Below, piece after piece: positions 54,703 through 64,000 of a DNA stretch of 64,000 nt. Location of the stretch: contig QEOQ01000389.1 in assembly GCA_010279815.1 (NCBI GenBank), forward strand, positions 236,651 to 300,650, written 5' to 3'. The notes beneath the pieces are model-generated. The model saw only the letters and a list, made by a program, of their open reading frames with translations. It was not told the origin of the DNA and ran no database searches. Every line of letters begins with the position of its first letter. The stretch's first letter is position 1. Source of the stretch: Brachionus plicatilis. Lineage: Eukaryota; Rotifera; Eurotatoria; Ploima; Brachionidae. The position numbers and the translations under genes are program-made.

Positions 54703-56334
54703 ATGAATGTAATTGAAATTAGAAATAAAAATTGAATATTTGTATTTTCTTAAAAGCTGACTCAACCAAATTCGAGCTAAAAAAGTTATAAGTTAAGAAG
54801 AATCTAAGATAATAAAATATCAAAAAAAAATTAACTAGACTTTATGATATTGTTTTCTTCACAAGTAAAATAAGTTGATAATTTATATCAAATCTGATCT
54901 CTATAATACAATCTTCAATTATAAGTTATTTTCATATTTTTAATAATCTATAAAATAAAAGAAGAGTTCATAACCTCATGTTTAATAAATTGTTCTTATT
55001 TTCTTATAAAATTTATGCATTATACAAAATAAATTAAATGGCAACTTTTCAATTAATGATAAAATTTTATGAGGAATGTCGATCTTTAAAAATATAAAAC
55101 TATACCATATTTTTAAATCCTTTTTAATTAATTTTTAAGATTGAATACTTTATTTCGTAAAAAACACTGACAAAAATTTCATCAAATATTAGTAAACTTT
55201 ATAAAAATGTAATCCTTATGGCTTTTGAGTTAATTTTAGACTTTGTTGCTTATCACAGCGATTAAAAAATTAATCTGAAATTCATCAAAGTTAGAATCAT
55301 TTGCTGAAATAGGTCTAATAACTAATCAAGTTGCTTTTAGTTGGCAAAAAAAAATTGAATATAAATTTATTTACCAATAAATTCTTATTGGTAGAAATTT
55401 AAATTTTAACTAATTAAAGGTGTTTTTAAGTAGGTTTGAAGACGTTTTCATCAATAAATTATATTTTTTAAATTTTTTTAAATAAATTTTTATGTACTTT
55501 TGCTTTATTTTTAGAAAATAATAATTACATTTATTTTTTTTTAATTATATTAATTATTAAAGTAAATAGTAATTACATTGAGTTGAAGCTTTTTAATGAA
55601 ACTTTGTTAAAAATCCTCTTAATCTTTTTTTGTCTATTATTTATCTAAATAATTTTTTACTGGAAAGAATAAGTGAATTTAAAAAGAAAAATGAAAAACC
55701 GTTTCTGCAAAACTTTGCACTCTGTTTATTTTAAATTGTAAATAATAAGTTTTAAAATTTTACATTTAAAATTCAAATTTTCATCGGGGAAGTAGAAAAA
55801 AAAGCAATGTGCAAATAGAAAAAGTTCAAAATAAAAAATTCACTGTGTTATAAATTTTAACTTTTTTTAAATTAGTATTCTACATTGTATAATATAAAAA
55901 AATTAAAAATTTTCAGACATGTTTTAACTTATTTAATAAAAAAAATTGTAGCGCTCTTAGAAATAAAAATTTTTTTCAATTCAATTCTAAAGCAAAAAAA
56001 AGACCAAAAAAAAAATTAATCAAAACCCACATTCAGTTGATAAATTTTTTTAACAAAAAAAAAGATGGAATTTCTTTTAAATGTTATACTTTTTATTCAA
56101 TAAATTTATATAATATTTCACGAATTAAATTAAATTTACTTGAATTTTAATTTGTTACAAACTTTTAATTTTTTCTTTAACCAAAATTTAATTGAAAATT
56201 TAACAGTAAAAATTTCCACATTAGCTGAAAGATGCTTAATCTTAATTTGTGAATTCAAGCAGCAAGTCTAATTGTGCGTAAAATTAACAAATTAATCACA
56301 AATATCTTTAAGCTAAAATGCTATCATTTTTATT
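54703..56334. other. No gene seen
   Basis: AT-rich; nothing supported. Confidence 0.5.
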
Positions 56335-56420
56335 TATTTAATAAAATAATTTTAGGGATTTACCCCTAGGACTATCCCGAACGGCTTATCGCGTTCTTTT
56401 CAGTCCTCATGTTGTATAAA
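56335..56420 (-). mobile_element. Possible retroposon 3' end
   Basis: A compact GC-richer block (GGGATTTACCCCTAGGACTA TCCCGAACGGCTTATCGCGT) borders, on its left, TTTATTTATTTAATAAAATA. On the minus strand this is a GC-rich terminus with an AATA-type tail, like the other LINE ends. Confidence 0.35.
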
Positions 56421-57729
56421 AATAGAAAATTTAAAAATTGAAATTATGTTATATATAAAAATGATGTATACAAGTTTCTAAATTTTGTTTCTAAATAAAA
56501 CTCGTATTTGTTTCTAAAAAAAAAAAAAAAAAATAAAAATTTTCAATTTTCGTATAAGAAGATGCTATCAAGCAACTGAAAATTTTTGCATATTGGTCTT
56601 TTTGAAATGTCAGGAAAAAATTGAAAAATTTAGTAATAATTCTTAGTCTTTTGAAAATTTTAATTAAACGTTTATCCCCAACATGTTCTAAAAAATTCAT
56701 ATAATTTTGAAAATAGAAAAACTTTAAGATTTAGAAAATTTTTTTATGAAAATTTCGTATAAAATTTATTGATTCAACATATATGCTATAGGAATTCTTT
56801 CAAAGCTGTTTAAAAACCAATGATTTTTATATCTGAGCTATTTTTTCAAATGAAACGAAATGAAAAAAAAATTTTTAAGTATAAATTAAAATGATTATTT
56901 TTGTAATATTTTTTAATCAAAAAGTGAATAATCTAAGTTTAGATCTAATCTCTCATTATTACGAAAATTTTTATAAACATCACAAGAGCGATAAAAAATC
57001 AAAATAAAAAGGTAAAAAAAAATTTAATGATAATTTTAAAATTTTTAATTCTCTAAAATCTTTTGTTTTTTAATTGAAATTTTTGTTTAATTGTCAAAAA
57101 TGTCAAAAAATTCATTAGCCTAAGCTTCAATTGATTTTTAATTTCATTAATTTAATCAATGCATTAAATCGCTAAAACCTATAAGAAAATTCTTTTAAGG
57201 AATCTTGGGGATTTTTTTTTAAAATGCTATCTTTAAGATTCTTATAGCATTCTTTAAGGAACTTTAGAATTCTTAAATCATTATTTTTTTGATGCAGTCT
57301 TAAATTTTTCTAATTAATCTTGAAAGAAAATTTTAGAAAAAAAGTCTTTTAAAATTATTTGAAGCTTTATAAATTAACCTTTTGCATAAACAATATATTT
57401 TTTTTTATCTTCGTATACTAATTATAACAATTTTGAAGCTATTTATCATGATAAAATGATTTTTTTTCACATTTAGATTTTTGTAATAATTTTTTTTCTA
57501 TGATCATTTTTAATTAATGTTTTATATTTAAAATATGAAGATAACATGTCTTAAATAAAAAACATAAAAAACTGTATTTTAAGAAAATGTATCTGAGATA
57601 CATTTTGAGTTATCAAACACAAAAAAAAATACTATATTGTTTGAGGATTATGAATCAGGAGATGATTTTTTTGCATCAAATAGAATTTAAGCTAATATTT
57701 TCTAAATAGTTTAGACACGTTTCTTTATT
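56421..57729. other. No gene seen
   Basis: AT-rich; poly(A) run at about 56517-56532. A short perfect hairpin (AAAATGTATC / GATACATTTT) lies near 57585-57607. Confidence 0.45.
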
Positions 57730-57933
57730 TTATGTTGAAACAATATTTAAAATCCGCTTATCAAAATTAATTTGAGATTCATCACGATCAAATATTTTTC
57801 CTGTTTTTAATAGAGTAATATTATTCAATGTTTGACTGCTTTTTACGCATTTTTCAATTAAAAAATTAACAATTACATTTTTTCGAAGAAAAAGCACTAT
57901 GGTTTGATCAGTATCCTTATGTAAAGATTCCAT
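57730..57933 (-). CDS. Unrecognised 67-aa frame
   Basis: Begins MESLHKDTDQTIVLFLRKNV and contains IEKCVKSSQTLNNITLLKTG and IFDRDESQINFDKRILNIVS before TAA. Codon use is more varied than in the Phe/Lys/Asn filler frames nearby, which is the only reason to list it. No signal peptide, membrane helix or family motif is recognisable. It may be a lone exon, a relic or chance. Confidence 0.25.
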   Translation of the reverse strand: MESLHKDTDQTIVLFLRKNVIVNFLIEKCVKSSQTLNNITLLKTGKIFDRDESQINFDKRILNIVST

Positions 57934-57969
57934 ATTGGAAAAGAGAATCTAGCACAGTTTTTGTTTTTC

Positions 57970-58075
57970 CTAAAGTTGGTCAAAAGTCAAAGTTAAAATC
58001 AGAACTTTGATTTTTAAAATAAAATATTTCAAAAGTGAAAGTTGACTTTAGCTTAAACTTTTGACCAAAACGTCA
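57970..58075. repeat. Small inverted repeat (GGTCAAAAGT ends)
   Basis: GTTGGTCAAAAGTCAAAGTT near 57975 and GACTTTAGCTTAAACTTTTG ACCAA near 58045-58070 are approximate inverted repeats. Class unknown; possibly a relative of the AAGTCC-rich MITEs. Confidence 0.4.
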
Positions 58076-58570
58076 AGTCGAGAATTTTTTCCTGATTTTT
58101 TCTAGTAAGATGACGACCAAAATTCGAGTTATTACTTACGTAATCATTGAAAGGATTCCGACATGTAGTGCAATTTGGATAGATTTTTATTTTCCCATTT
58201 CTATTCTCTTAATTATGGAAAAAATTCAAGTTTAGAAAAGAAGAATTTTGGATGAATATATTATACTCTAAATTTAGTTTTTCTTATTTTTTTTGGGCGA
58301 TTCGTCTTTCCGAGTAAAATTTTAAATGATGTTTTCTAAAAGTTCTTACTTTTTTCAAAAGATAATTTATAAAATAATAATTATTTTGTTTACTAAATGA
58401 TTCAATTAAAAATGAAAACGTTTTTGATATTTAAAGAAAAAAAATTTCAAATTCAATTTTTAAAAAAACGATAATTTAGTAAAAATGAAACTAAACAAAA
58501 CATCAAACCCAAGTCAAGATTTAACTTTTTACTGAAAAAATAATTCTAAAAAAGTCCTAACTTGGACTTG
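58076..58570. other. No gene seen
   Basis: AT-rich; the end (58540-58575, AAAAAGTCCTAACTTGGACT) contains words of the hAT-like MITE family. Confidence 0.4.
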
Positions 58571-58732
58571 TCAAGTCACAGCTTCACTGTACAGCAAATA
58601 AATGATTTTCATGCCTCTGTAGGAGCAGGGATGCAGTTTTTCTCAAAGAGAGTAGTCAAGTGGTGGAACAACTTACCTTTATCAGTGGTTGAAGCGAATA
58701 CGGTAAACAAGTTCAAAGCTGGATTAAATTAA
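58571..58732 (+). pseudogene. LINE ORF2 C-terminal fragment
   Basis: A frame ending TAA at 58730-58732 reads DFHASVGAGMQFFSKRVVKW, then WNNLPLSVVEANTVNKFKAG LN. FFskRVvkwWNnLP.sVVeA.tvn.FKagLn is the standard C-terminus of CR1/L2/Jockey-like LINE ORF2. Everything upstream is lost or unrecognisable. It is a different copy, and probably a different family, from the fragment at 23601-23990. Confidence 0.7.
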
Positions 58733-59617
58733 TGTTTACTTTTCAAAAGAAATATACTAATAAATTGTACTATTCAATAAAAAATTCATCTTTTTTTTCA
58801 GAATGTTTTACATTCGATGATTACTTTAAATAAACAGAACTGGGTCAAGGGAATATTTTTGATTCTAGTTATCTTAAGAAGAATACAAATTTTGAAAAAT
58901 AGCTTTCCCCCAAACGATTGAGCCAATTTTGATATGTCTAAAAAAGGCTAAAGATTAATAAATACATTTATTCATCAAAGAAATTAAGAGAATTATGTAA
59001 TATATGTCAAAAAAATCCTTTTTTATGACGTTTGTCATCAAAATTGAATTTTAAAAAAATTGATCTAATTACAAGATCTTATTAAAAATCATTACAGATT
59101 GAAGAGGTATGTTTCGGGTCATTGTCCTGATGAAACTTGAAATCAAAATTTTTAAAATCGAAAGGGATAAGATAGCCTGCCAAAATATCTCTGAATAGAA
59201 ACGAATTCATGTTTTGTTTAAAAATCTTTTTATTAAAATTTTTGTTTTTTTATCCTTAAAAAATAAAATTGAATTAAGAATACTTTTCTTGATTTAAAGC
59301 GATATTCCATGAATCTACCATATTTTACAATTTTAGAACCTAAAAATGTTTATCATATATAAAAGTCATTTAAAAGGTATTATTAAAAAAAAATGTGACT
59401 CAAAAAAAAATTAATTATTTATTTAGGTTATCCCAATTGTGATTCAAAATTATGGAGACTGGTCGAATCATTAATTTATTCAATTTAAAATAACCTGATT
59501 TATTAAAATGATAATTTTTATTGTATTTACAATTTTTTACAATTTTTTACAAAATTTTTCATTTTTACATTCATTTAAATTTTTAATTAGTCTTACATTA
59601 GTAAATACAATTAAAAA
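58733..59617. other. No gene seen
   Basis: AT-rich. Slightly GC-richer words at 59100-59180 lack a coding frame. Confidence 0.45.
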
Positions 59618-59796
59618 ATTCGGATTTTACGTAAATATACCTAAAAAATGTGATTTTTTTTTATGTTCTAAAAATTCTAAGAAATTGCTTGAAAACCAAT
59701 TATTTCGAAAACTATTGTAAATTACGTAAATTTAAGAAAATTTACATAAAAAGTGGTAATTTTACGTAAAAAACGGTAAAATCTCTAGTGTCAAAT
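59618..59796. mobile_element. Decayed relative of the 30915-31150 element
   Basis: The left side has TTCGGATTTTACGTAAATAT; the right side has AATTTTACGTAAAAAACGGT followed by AAAATCTCTAGTGTCAAATC, echoing the ACGTAAA-rich ends and the terminal GTGTCAAA of 30915-31150. It is heavily diverged. Confidence 0.4.
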
Positions 59797-59814
59797 CACC
59801 ACAGTATATATTTG

Positions 59815-59935
59815 AATATTTTATTTGATATTTGAAACTTCGCACTTTTTCAATATTATTTCAACAGAAGATACATTTTATAATTCAAACGCAAAAAATT
59901 AATCCATATTCATTTAAAATAATTTATTTAAATAT
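59815..59935. repeat. Solo arm of the 9940-10959 element
   Basis: TTTGAAACTTCGCACTTTTT, AATATTATTTCAACAGAAGA and ATAATTCAAACGCAAAAAAT match the right arm of the 1-kb element (10860-10959) in the same orientation. The other arm is absent. Confidence 0.55.
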
Positions 59936-62145
59936 TTAAAACTTTTCAGTTATAAATATATATTCAATGATTTTTTTAATTAATTCATTAATTGCATTAA
60001 TACTTTGAAAAATAAAGCAATGAAGACTAATTGATTTGCTATGAAAATCAATTATGCTTTGAAACATAACATGCTATGAAACAACCCAGCTCCTTTCCAA
60101 ATCACTTAATTCAATTACAAGAATTGTTCCATGGGCTGATAGCATGTTTCTTTTTAATTATATTTTAAGAATTTGAAAAGATGATACAAAAACTATTAAT
60201 TTAATTAATTTTATTTAAAAAAATTTATATTTGAATCTAAATTGAACCGACATTTCTATCCTAGCAAACTCTATCATAAACTTCCCACATAATTCCTTGA
60301 ACTTCCTTTAGCTTAGAACTTAGAAGACTTGCATAGTCTTCTTTTTGTATATTTATCAATTAATAGTCATATAAAAAACTCGTTAGGATATCTTTTGATA
60401 TGTCTTTGGGAAAAATGACAACACTTCTAATTTGCTTCACATTTCCATTAAATGATTTTTCGATTAAATAGAAAATGGTTACAAGCTACATATTTTCGTA
60501 GCTTAATAACAGTCTTACATTAGTAATAGAAAGTTGACAAGCTGTTTTTATTTTATGATTTTTTTGTTGGACGGCCTCTTTTTCTACGAACTTCTACTTC
60601 AAATATTATCTCCTATTTATTTAGATTCATTTCTTTATAAGGTATTCTAATAATGATTTTTAAATAACATCAAAATAATGAGCCTAAAATTAAATCCGAG
60701 TTTTGTTATAGATTCTGGTAAAAAGCGGCTTTAATTTAATCAAACTAAATTATTCTTTAAAATAAGAAATTAAAATAAAACACAAGATTAAGTCTTCTCC
60801 AAAGTCATCTTACATTGAAATGAGATAGAAAAAATGAAAAATTTTCTGAAAAAGAGAAGGTTTAAAATGAAACCAAGCAATAAAAGTAATTTTTTAATTT
60901 TAATAAAGAATAAAACCACAAAATTTCATTATTATTTGAAAAATATGTTATAAAATTAACCTTTGAGTAAAAGCGTTCTTTTATTTCATTCAAAATGGAA
61001 GGCCAATTTTGAGCCCTACTCACTGGATTTGAATTTTCACAATCATTATTAAATCCCTTAATTTTTAGATTAAGGTCAAATATTTCTTCAAATTTTTTGA
61101 TAACACATTGAAAAATGATTTTTAGCAGAAATTTAAATCAATATTCAAGAATAATTTGAAATGTATAGTAAGAAAATTTATTCATAGTTAATTAGCAGCT
61201 ATCCGAAGAACAAGGATTCGAAAAAAATTATGATTTAAAACCTTTTTTGGTATTCATTGTTGTCAATGCGGTTACGAAAACGGATTATATCGTGAGAAAC
61301 TTTCTGAATTAAAATCAATTGAATTGATTTCCATTTGGGAAACTCTGCTTTTAAAATCTATAGGAATTTCTATTAATAAATCGTATTGAAAACCCGGTAG
61401 AGAATATGCCCAAAATTTAATCCCAAATTGAATATAATCTTTTTGAAAGGGACTAAAAAAATGGAAAAATTTTCATCCGAGTAATTTTTAGAACTCTTTT
61501 TTAACTAAAAATCAAAATTAAAATTTTTCTTTATTTTTATTTGGTTTTTATTTTCTACTACTAACGAATAAATTCTTTTTTATTAATTATTTAAATAAAA
61601 TATTTCTAATTGATGGTTGAACATTAAAAAATTTTGCTTGCAAAAACAATTTGAATTTAAAAATCTTCTTTTGAATATTTAAATTATGTGAAAAAAAGAA
61701 TTATTTTTAAATTCTAGTTTGAAAACCGATGAGACAACTTATATTTGAATTTTAATAAAGTCAAAGCAAAGAGATTCACAGATAGGGTTGGTCGACCGGT
61801 GCGAAATCGAACCAAATTTTTGAAACCAGTTTTTTTATTTATTTGTATATTCAGATTAAATAAAAAAAAAATAAAGGTCTTTATTAGATAAAATAATTAG
61901 ATATTTATTTTATTTTAATTCTCAGTAAACCCAAAAGTCAACGATAAATCAAAAATTCGAAATTAAGATTAATTATAAAATCATTGAAAATTTAGTGATT
62001 TTATAAATAAATTTTGATAAAAAAAATTATTAAAGAAATTTTCCTTTGAAAATCATTGCTTTTTAATTATAATTCAATTTTTGATTGTTATTGAGAAAAA
62101 AATTATTTCAACCTTTATTTATATTCAGAAGATAAGATAAATATG
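59936..62145. other. No intact gene
   Basis: AT-rich. On the minus strand near 60549-60605 a short peptide ends FEVEVRRKRGRPTKKS and a stop: an AT-hook-like RGRP motif of the sort found at the C-termini of some transposases and chromatin proteins. The surrounding frames (60240-60620) are full of stops. No other feature is supported. Confidence 0.4.
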
Positions 62146-62205
62146 TTATTATTTATTTTTTTATTTATTTATCTGTGACGAGCTAATGCTCCTTCAGATA
62201 AATGT
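62146..62205 (-). mobile_element. LINE 3' end with TTTA tail
   Basis: TTTATTTATTTATCTGTGAC GAGCTAATGCTCCTTCAG is the best-preserved copy of the terminus also seen at 737, 9092 and (plus strand) 47541. Confidence 0.6.
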
Positions 62206-62339
62206 TGATGCTGATCCAAGATTCAATTTAATAATTTAAACAAGATATTTTAAAAATATTCAATTTTTCTTTTTGAAGTTAAATAAAAGCTGTATATGTT
62301 ATAAAAAAAAGTATTTGTTTAATTTCCTTCAAAGAACTA

Positions 62340-62872
62340 CAGTGGTTCTTGCTAAAATGAAATGGTCCGTTCCCGAAAAGGAATGGAATGGAGACGCATT
62401 CCATAAAAAACCATTCCCGTTCCATCCATTTCCATTCCATTCTATTCCATTCCATCCGTTTCGTTCCATCAATACCATTCCATTCCAAACATTCCATTCA
62501 TTCCATTCCAACGGTTCCATTCATTCCATTCCAACCGTTCCATTCCATTCCAACCGTTCCATCCGTTCCAACCGTTCCATCCGTTCCAACCGTTCCATCC
62601 GTTCCATTCCATTCATTCCAACCGTTCCATTCCATTCATTCCAACCGTTCCATTCCATTCCATTCCAACCGTTCCATTCATTCCATTCCAACCGTTCCGT
62701 CCGTTCCATTCCATTCCAACCGTTCCGTTCCATTCCAACCGTTCCATTCCATTCCAACCGTTCCATCCGTTCCATTCTATTCCAACCGTTCCATCCGTTC
62801 CATTCCATTCCAACCGTTCCGTTCCATTCCAACCGTTCCAACCGTTCCATTTCATTTTAGCAAGAACCACTG
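62340..62872 (+). mobile_element. TA-flanked TIR element with TTCCA minisatellite, long copy
   Basis: The ends CAGTGGTTCTTGCTAAAATG and its reverse complement (inverted for at least 26 bases, into AAATGG) are flanked by TA on both sides, as for Tc1/mariner-class insertions. A unique block at 62367-62420 (GTCCGTTCCCGAAAAGGAAT, ACGCATTCCATAAAAAACC) is followed by about 400 bases of CCATTCCAACCGTTCCATT-type units, all variants of the pentamer TTCCA/TTCCG. Long open frames exist on both strands here only because the repeat has no stop codons. I see no transposase, so it is non-autonomous. Confidence 0.8.
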
Positions 62873-63155
62873 TATTATTTATTATATAAATAATATTTAT
62901 ATATTTTTTATTAATAGTTTCTTTTTATAATTTTTTGTTAAATTTATTTTTAATTTTTGAAATTAACGTAGTATTCTAAAATATGAATTATTTTTATTCG
63001 AATTAATGTATGAAGCACATTATTTTGCTTATAAATATATTCATATTTTAGAAAACTACGTTAATTTCAAAAATTAAAAATAAATTTAACAAAAAATTAT
63101 AAAAAGAAACTATTAATAAAAAAATATATAAATATTATTTATATAATAAATAATA

Positions 63156-63429
63156 CAGTGGTTCTTGCTAAAATGAAATGGAATGGAATGGAACGGTTGG
63201 AATGGAATGGAATGGAACGGATGGAACGGTCGGAACGGTTGGAACGGATGGAACGGTTGGAATGGAATGAATGGAATGGTTGGAATGGAATGGTATTGAT
63301 GGAACGAAACGGATGGAATGGAATAGAATGGAATGGAAATGGAACGGAACGGGAATGGTTTTTTATGGAATGCGTCTCCATTCCATTCCTTTTCGGGAAC
63401 GGACCATTTCATTTTAGCAAGAACCACTG
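63156..63429 (-). mobile_element. TA-flanked TIR element, short inverted copy
   Basis: Same termini and same unique block as the copy at 62340-62872, in opposite orientation, with a shorter GGAATGGAACGGTTGGAATG-type repeat tract. Differences in the shared parts are minimal, so the duplication is recent or the arms are kept alike by conversion. Confidence 0.8.
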
Positions 63430-63431
63430 TA

Positions 63432-64000
63432 TCTTCGTTTAAAATAAAGATATTGGTAGATTTTTCAAGCCTTTTTAAAACATTTTAATTATTTCATTTT
63501 TTTTTAGATATACGAGTATTTTCAATGCTTAGTTTGTTCGCTAATATTACAGTCTAGTCTGGTTAATCCGGACTCATCGTTTTCCAACAAAACCTTTGTC
63601 TGGATTAAGTTTTCCGACTGATCCTTTAAACCGGAATTAAAAAAATGTTTATTTTTTCCGAATAAGTAAGTTTATTTCGAAGAAGTTAAATAAAAATTCA
63701 AATTTCAAAATTAAGTCAAATTAGTATATATATTAATATAAATTTATAAATCAAATAAGGATGGAACGGTTGAGACTATCCGATACTGCCTCAATAACTA
63801 CAGCGAAGAGAAAAATAAAAAAATAGTAGAGTTACTCACCAAATCCTACTAGTAAGAATGAGTCGTTTCCTTGGAACAAATCACAAAAAAAAAAAAAAAT
63901 AAAAAAATAAATTTTACTCGTTAAAAAAAACTAATAACAAACTAATTTTAAAAATTATTCTAGTAGTTTTTTTTAATTCTATTAAATCATGTGACTCACA
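63432..64000. other. No gene; possible pogo-like transposon end
   Basis: At 63550 TACAGTCTAGTCTGGTTAAT CCGGAC, with further CCGGAATTA and TCTGGATTAAG words to 63640, resembles the TTAATCCGGAC-type ends of pogo/Tigger elements. The partner end was not found before the window closes. The rest is AT-rich, with poly(A) runs near 63887. Confidence 0.35.

Larger units (their letters stand above)
62340..63429. repeat. 1.09-kb palindrome made of two inverted TIR elements
   Basis: The left arm 62340-62988 and right arm 63039-63429 are reverse complements around a 50-base spacer. The outer part of each arm is a TIR element with TTCCA-rich filling; the inner about 115 bases (TATTATTTATTATATAAATA ... 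TAAAATATGAAT) are also inverted copies with one mismatch near 62973. TA sits outside both ends (62338-62339, 63430-63431). The left arm is longer only because its minisatellite has more units. Confidence 0.9.

Noticed and set aside
56491..56700. 69-residue minus-strand frame
   Set aside because: Includes a poly(A)-encoded Phe run; no support.
62420..62850. Contamination by vertebrate GGAAT satellite
   Set aside because: The repeat lies within TIRs with TA flanks, is present in two inverted copies, and is continuous with local AT-rich sequence; units are longer and more varied than simple GGAAT satellite.
62273..62930. Long open frames on both strands (EWNGWNG, FHSIPFHP-type translations)
   Set aside because: They are translations of a stop-free TTCCA minisatellite, open in several frames on both strands. 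No start, domain or codon signal supports a protein.
63113..63442. Open frames on both strands of the right palindrome arm
   Set aside because: Same minisatellite in inverted copy.

Overview
The window is strongly AT-rich eukaryotic nuclear DNA with very few long open reading frames, no operon-like gene packing, and many transposon remnants. Three intact class A G-protein-coupled receptor (GPCR) genes that appear intronless, and animal-type LINE reverse transcriptase relics, point to a small invertebrate metazoan. A rotifer-like genome is my guess from composition and gene style; the sequence does not prove it. I recognised no rRNA, tRNA, CRISPR array, bacterial gene or virus genome.

Layout. 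1-12.2 kb: gene-free AT-rich DNA holding an array-type repeat end (1-261) with an inverted relative at 12.03-12.19 kb, LINE 3' ends, a perfect 24-bp-arm hairpin (7047-7103), a 1-kb inverted-repeat element (9940-10959) and a foldback element with 9-bp target duplications (11195-11549). 12.2-14.1 kb: GPCR 1 (minus) and, just upstream, a small element carrying a broken SWIM zinc finger of Mutator-like (MULE) transposase type. 15.7-31.2 kb: LINE fragments, hAT-like and TA-flanked miniature elements, a second 9-bp-TSD foldback, and a 1.53-kb element (29369-30899) whose two ends are inward-facing arrays of a 13-bp motif. 32.1-33.3 kb: GPCR 2 (minus). 33.3-48 kb: mostly empty, with scattered small elements. 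48.1-51.4 kb: a three-layer transposon nest, in which an old minus-strand LINE is split by a younger plus-strand relative and then by an array-ended DNA transposon, with both target-site duplications still readable. 51.8-52.6 kb: a foldback element with roughly 300-bp arms and another MULE/SWIM relic. 53.2-54.3 kb: GPCR 3 (minus). 54.3-62.1 kb: mostly empty, with LINE and inverted-repeat scraps. 62.34-63.43 kb: a large TA-flanked palindrome built from two copies of a terminal-inverted-repeat element filled with a TTCCA-rich minisatellite.

The three receptors are paralogues on one strand. GPCR 2 and GPCR 3 differ by 6 bases over 968 coding bases but diverge abruptly from TM7 onward and upstream of the 5' leader, the pattern expected of recent gene conversion. 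They probably signal for small peptides at the plasma membrane; the ligand cannot be read from sequence.

The most novel-looking theme is a set of transposon-like elements whose ends are arrays of a short core motif repeated about every 20-22 bp and facing inward. Each element has its own core motif, and two of them carry MULE/SWIM zinc-finger relics. I read these as non-autonomous or decayed Mutator-like elements with multiplied subterminal binding sites.
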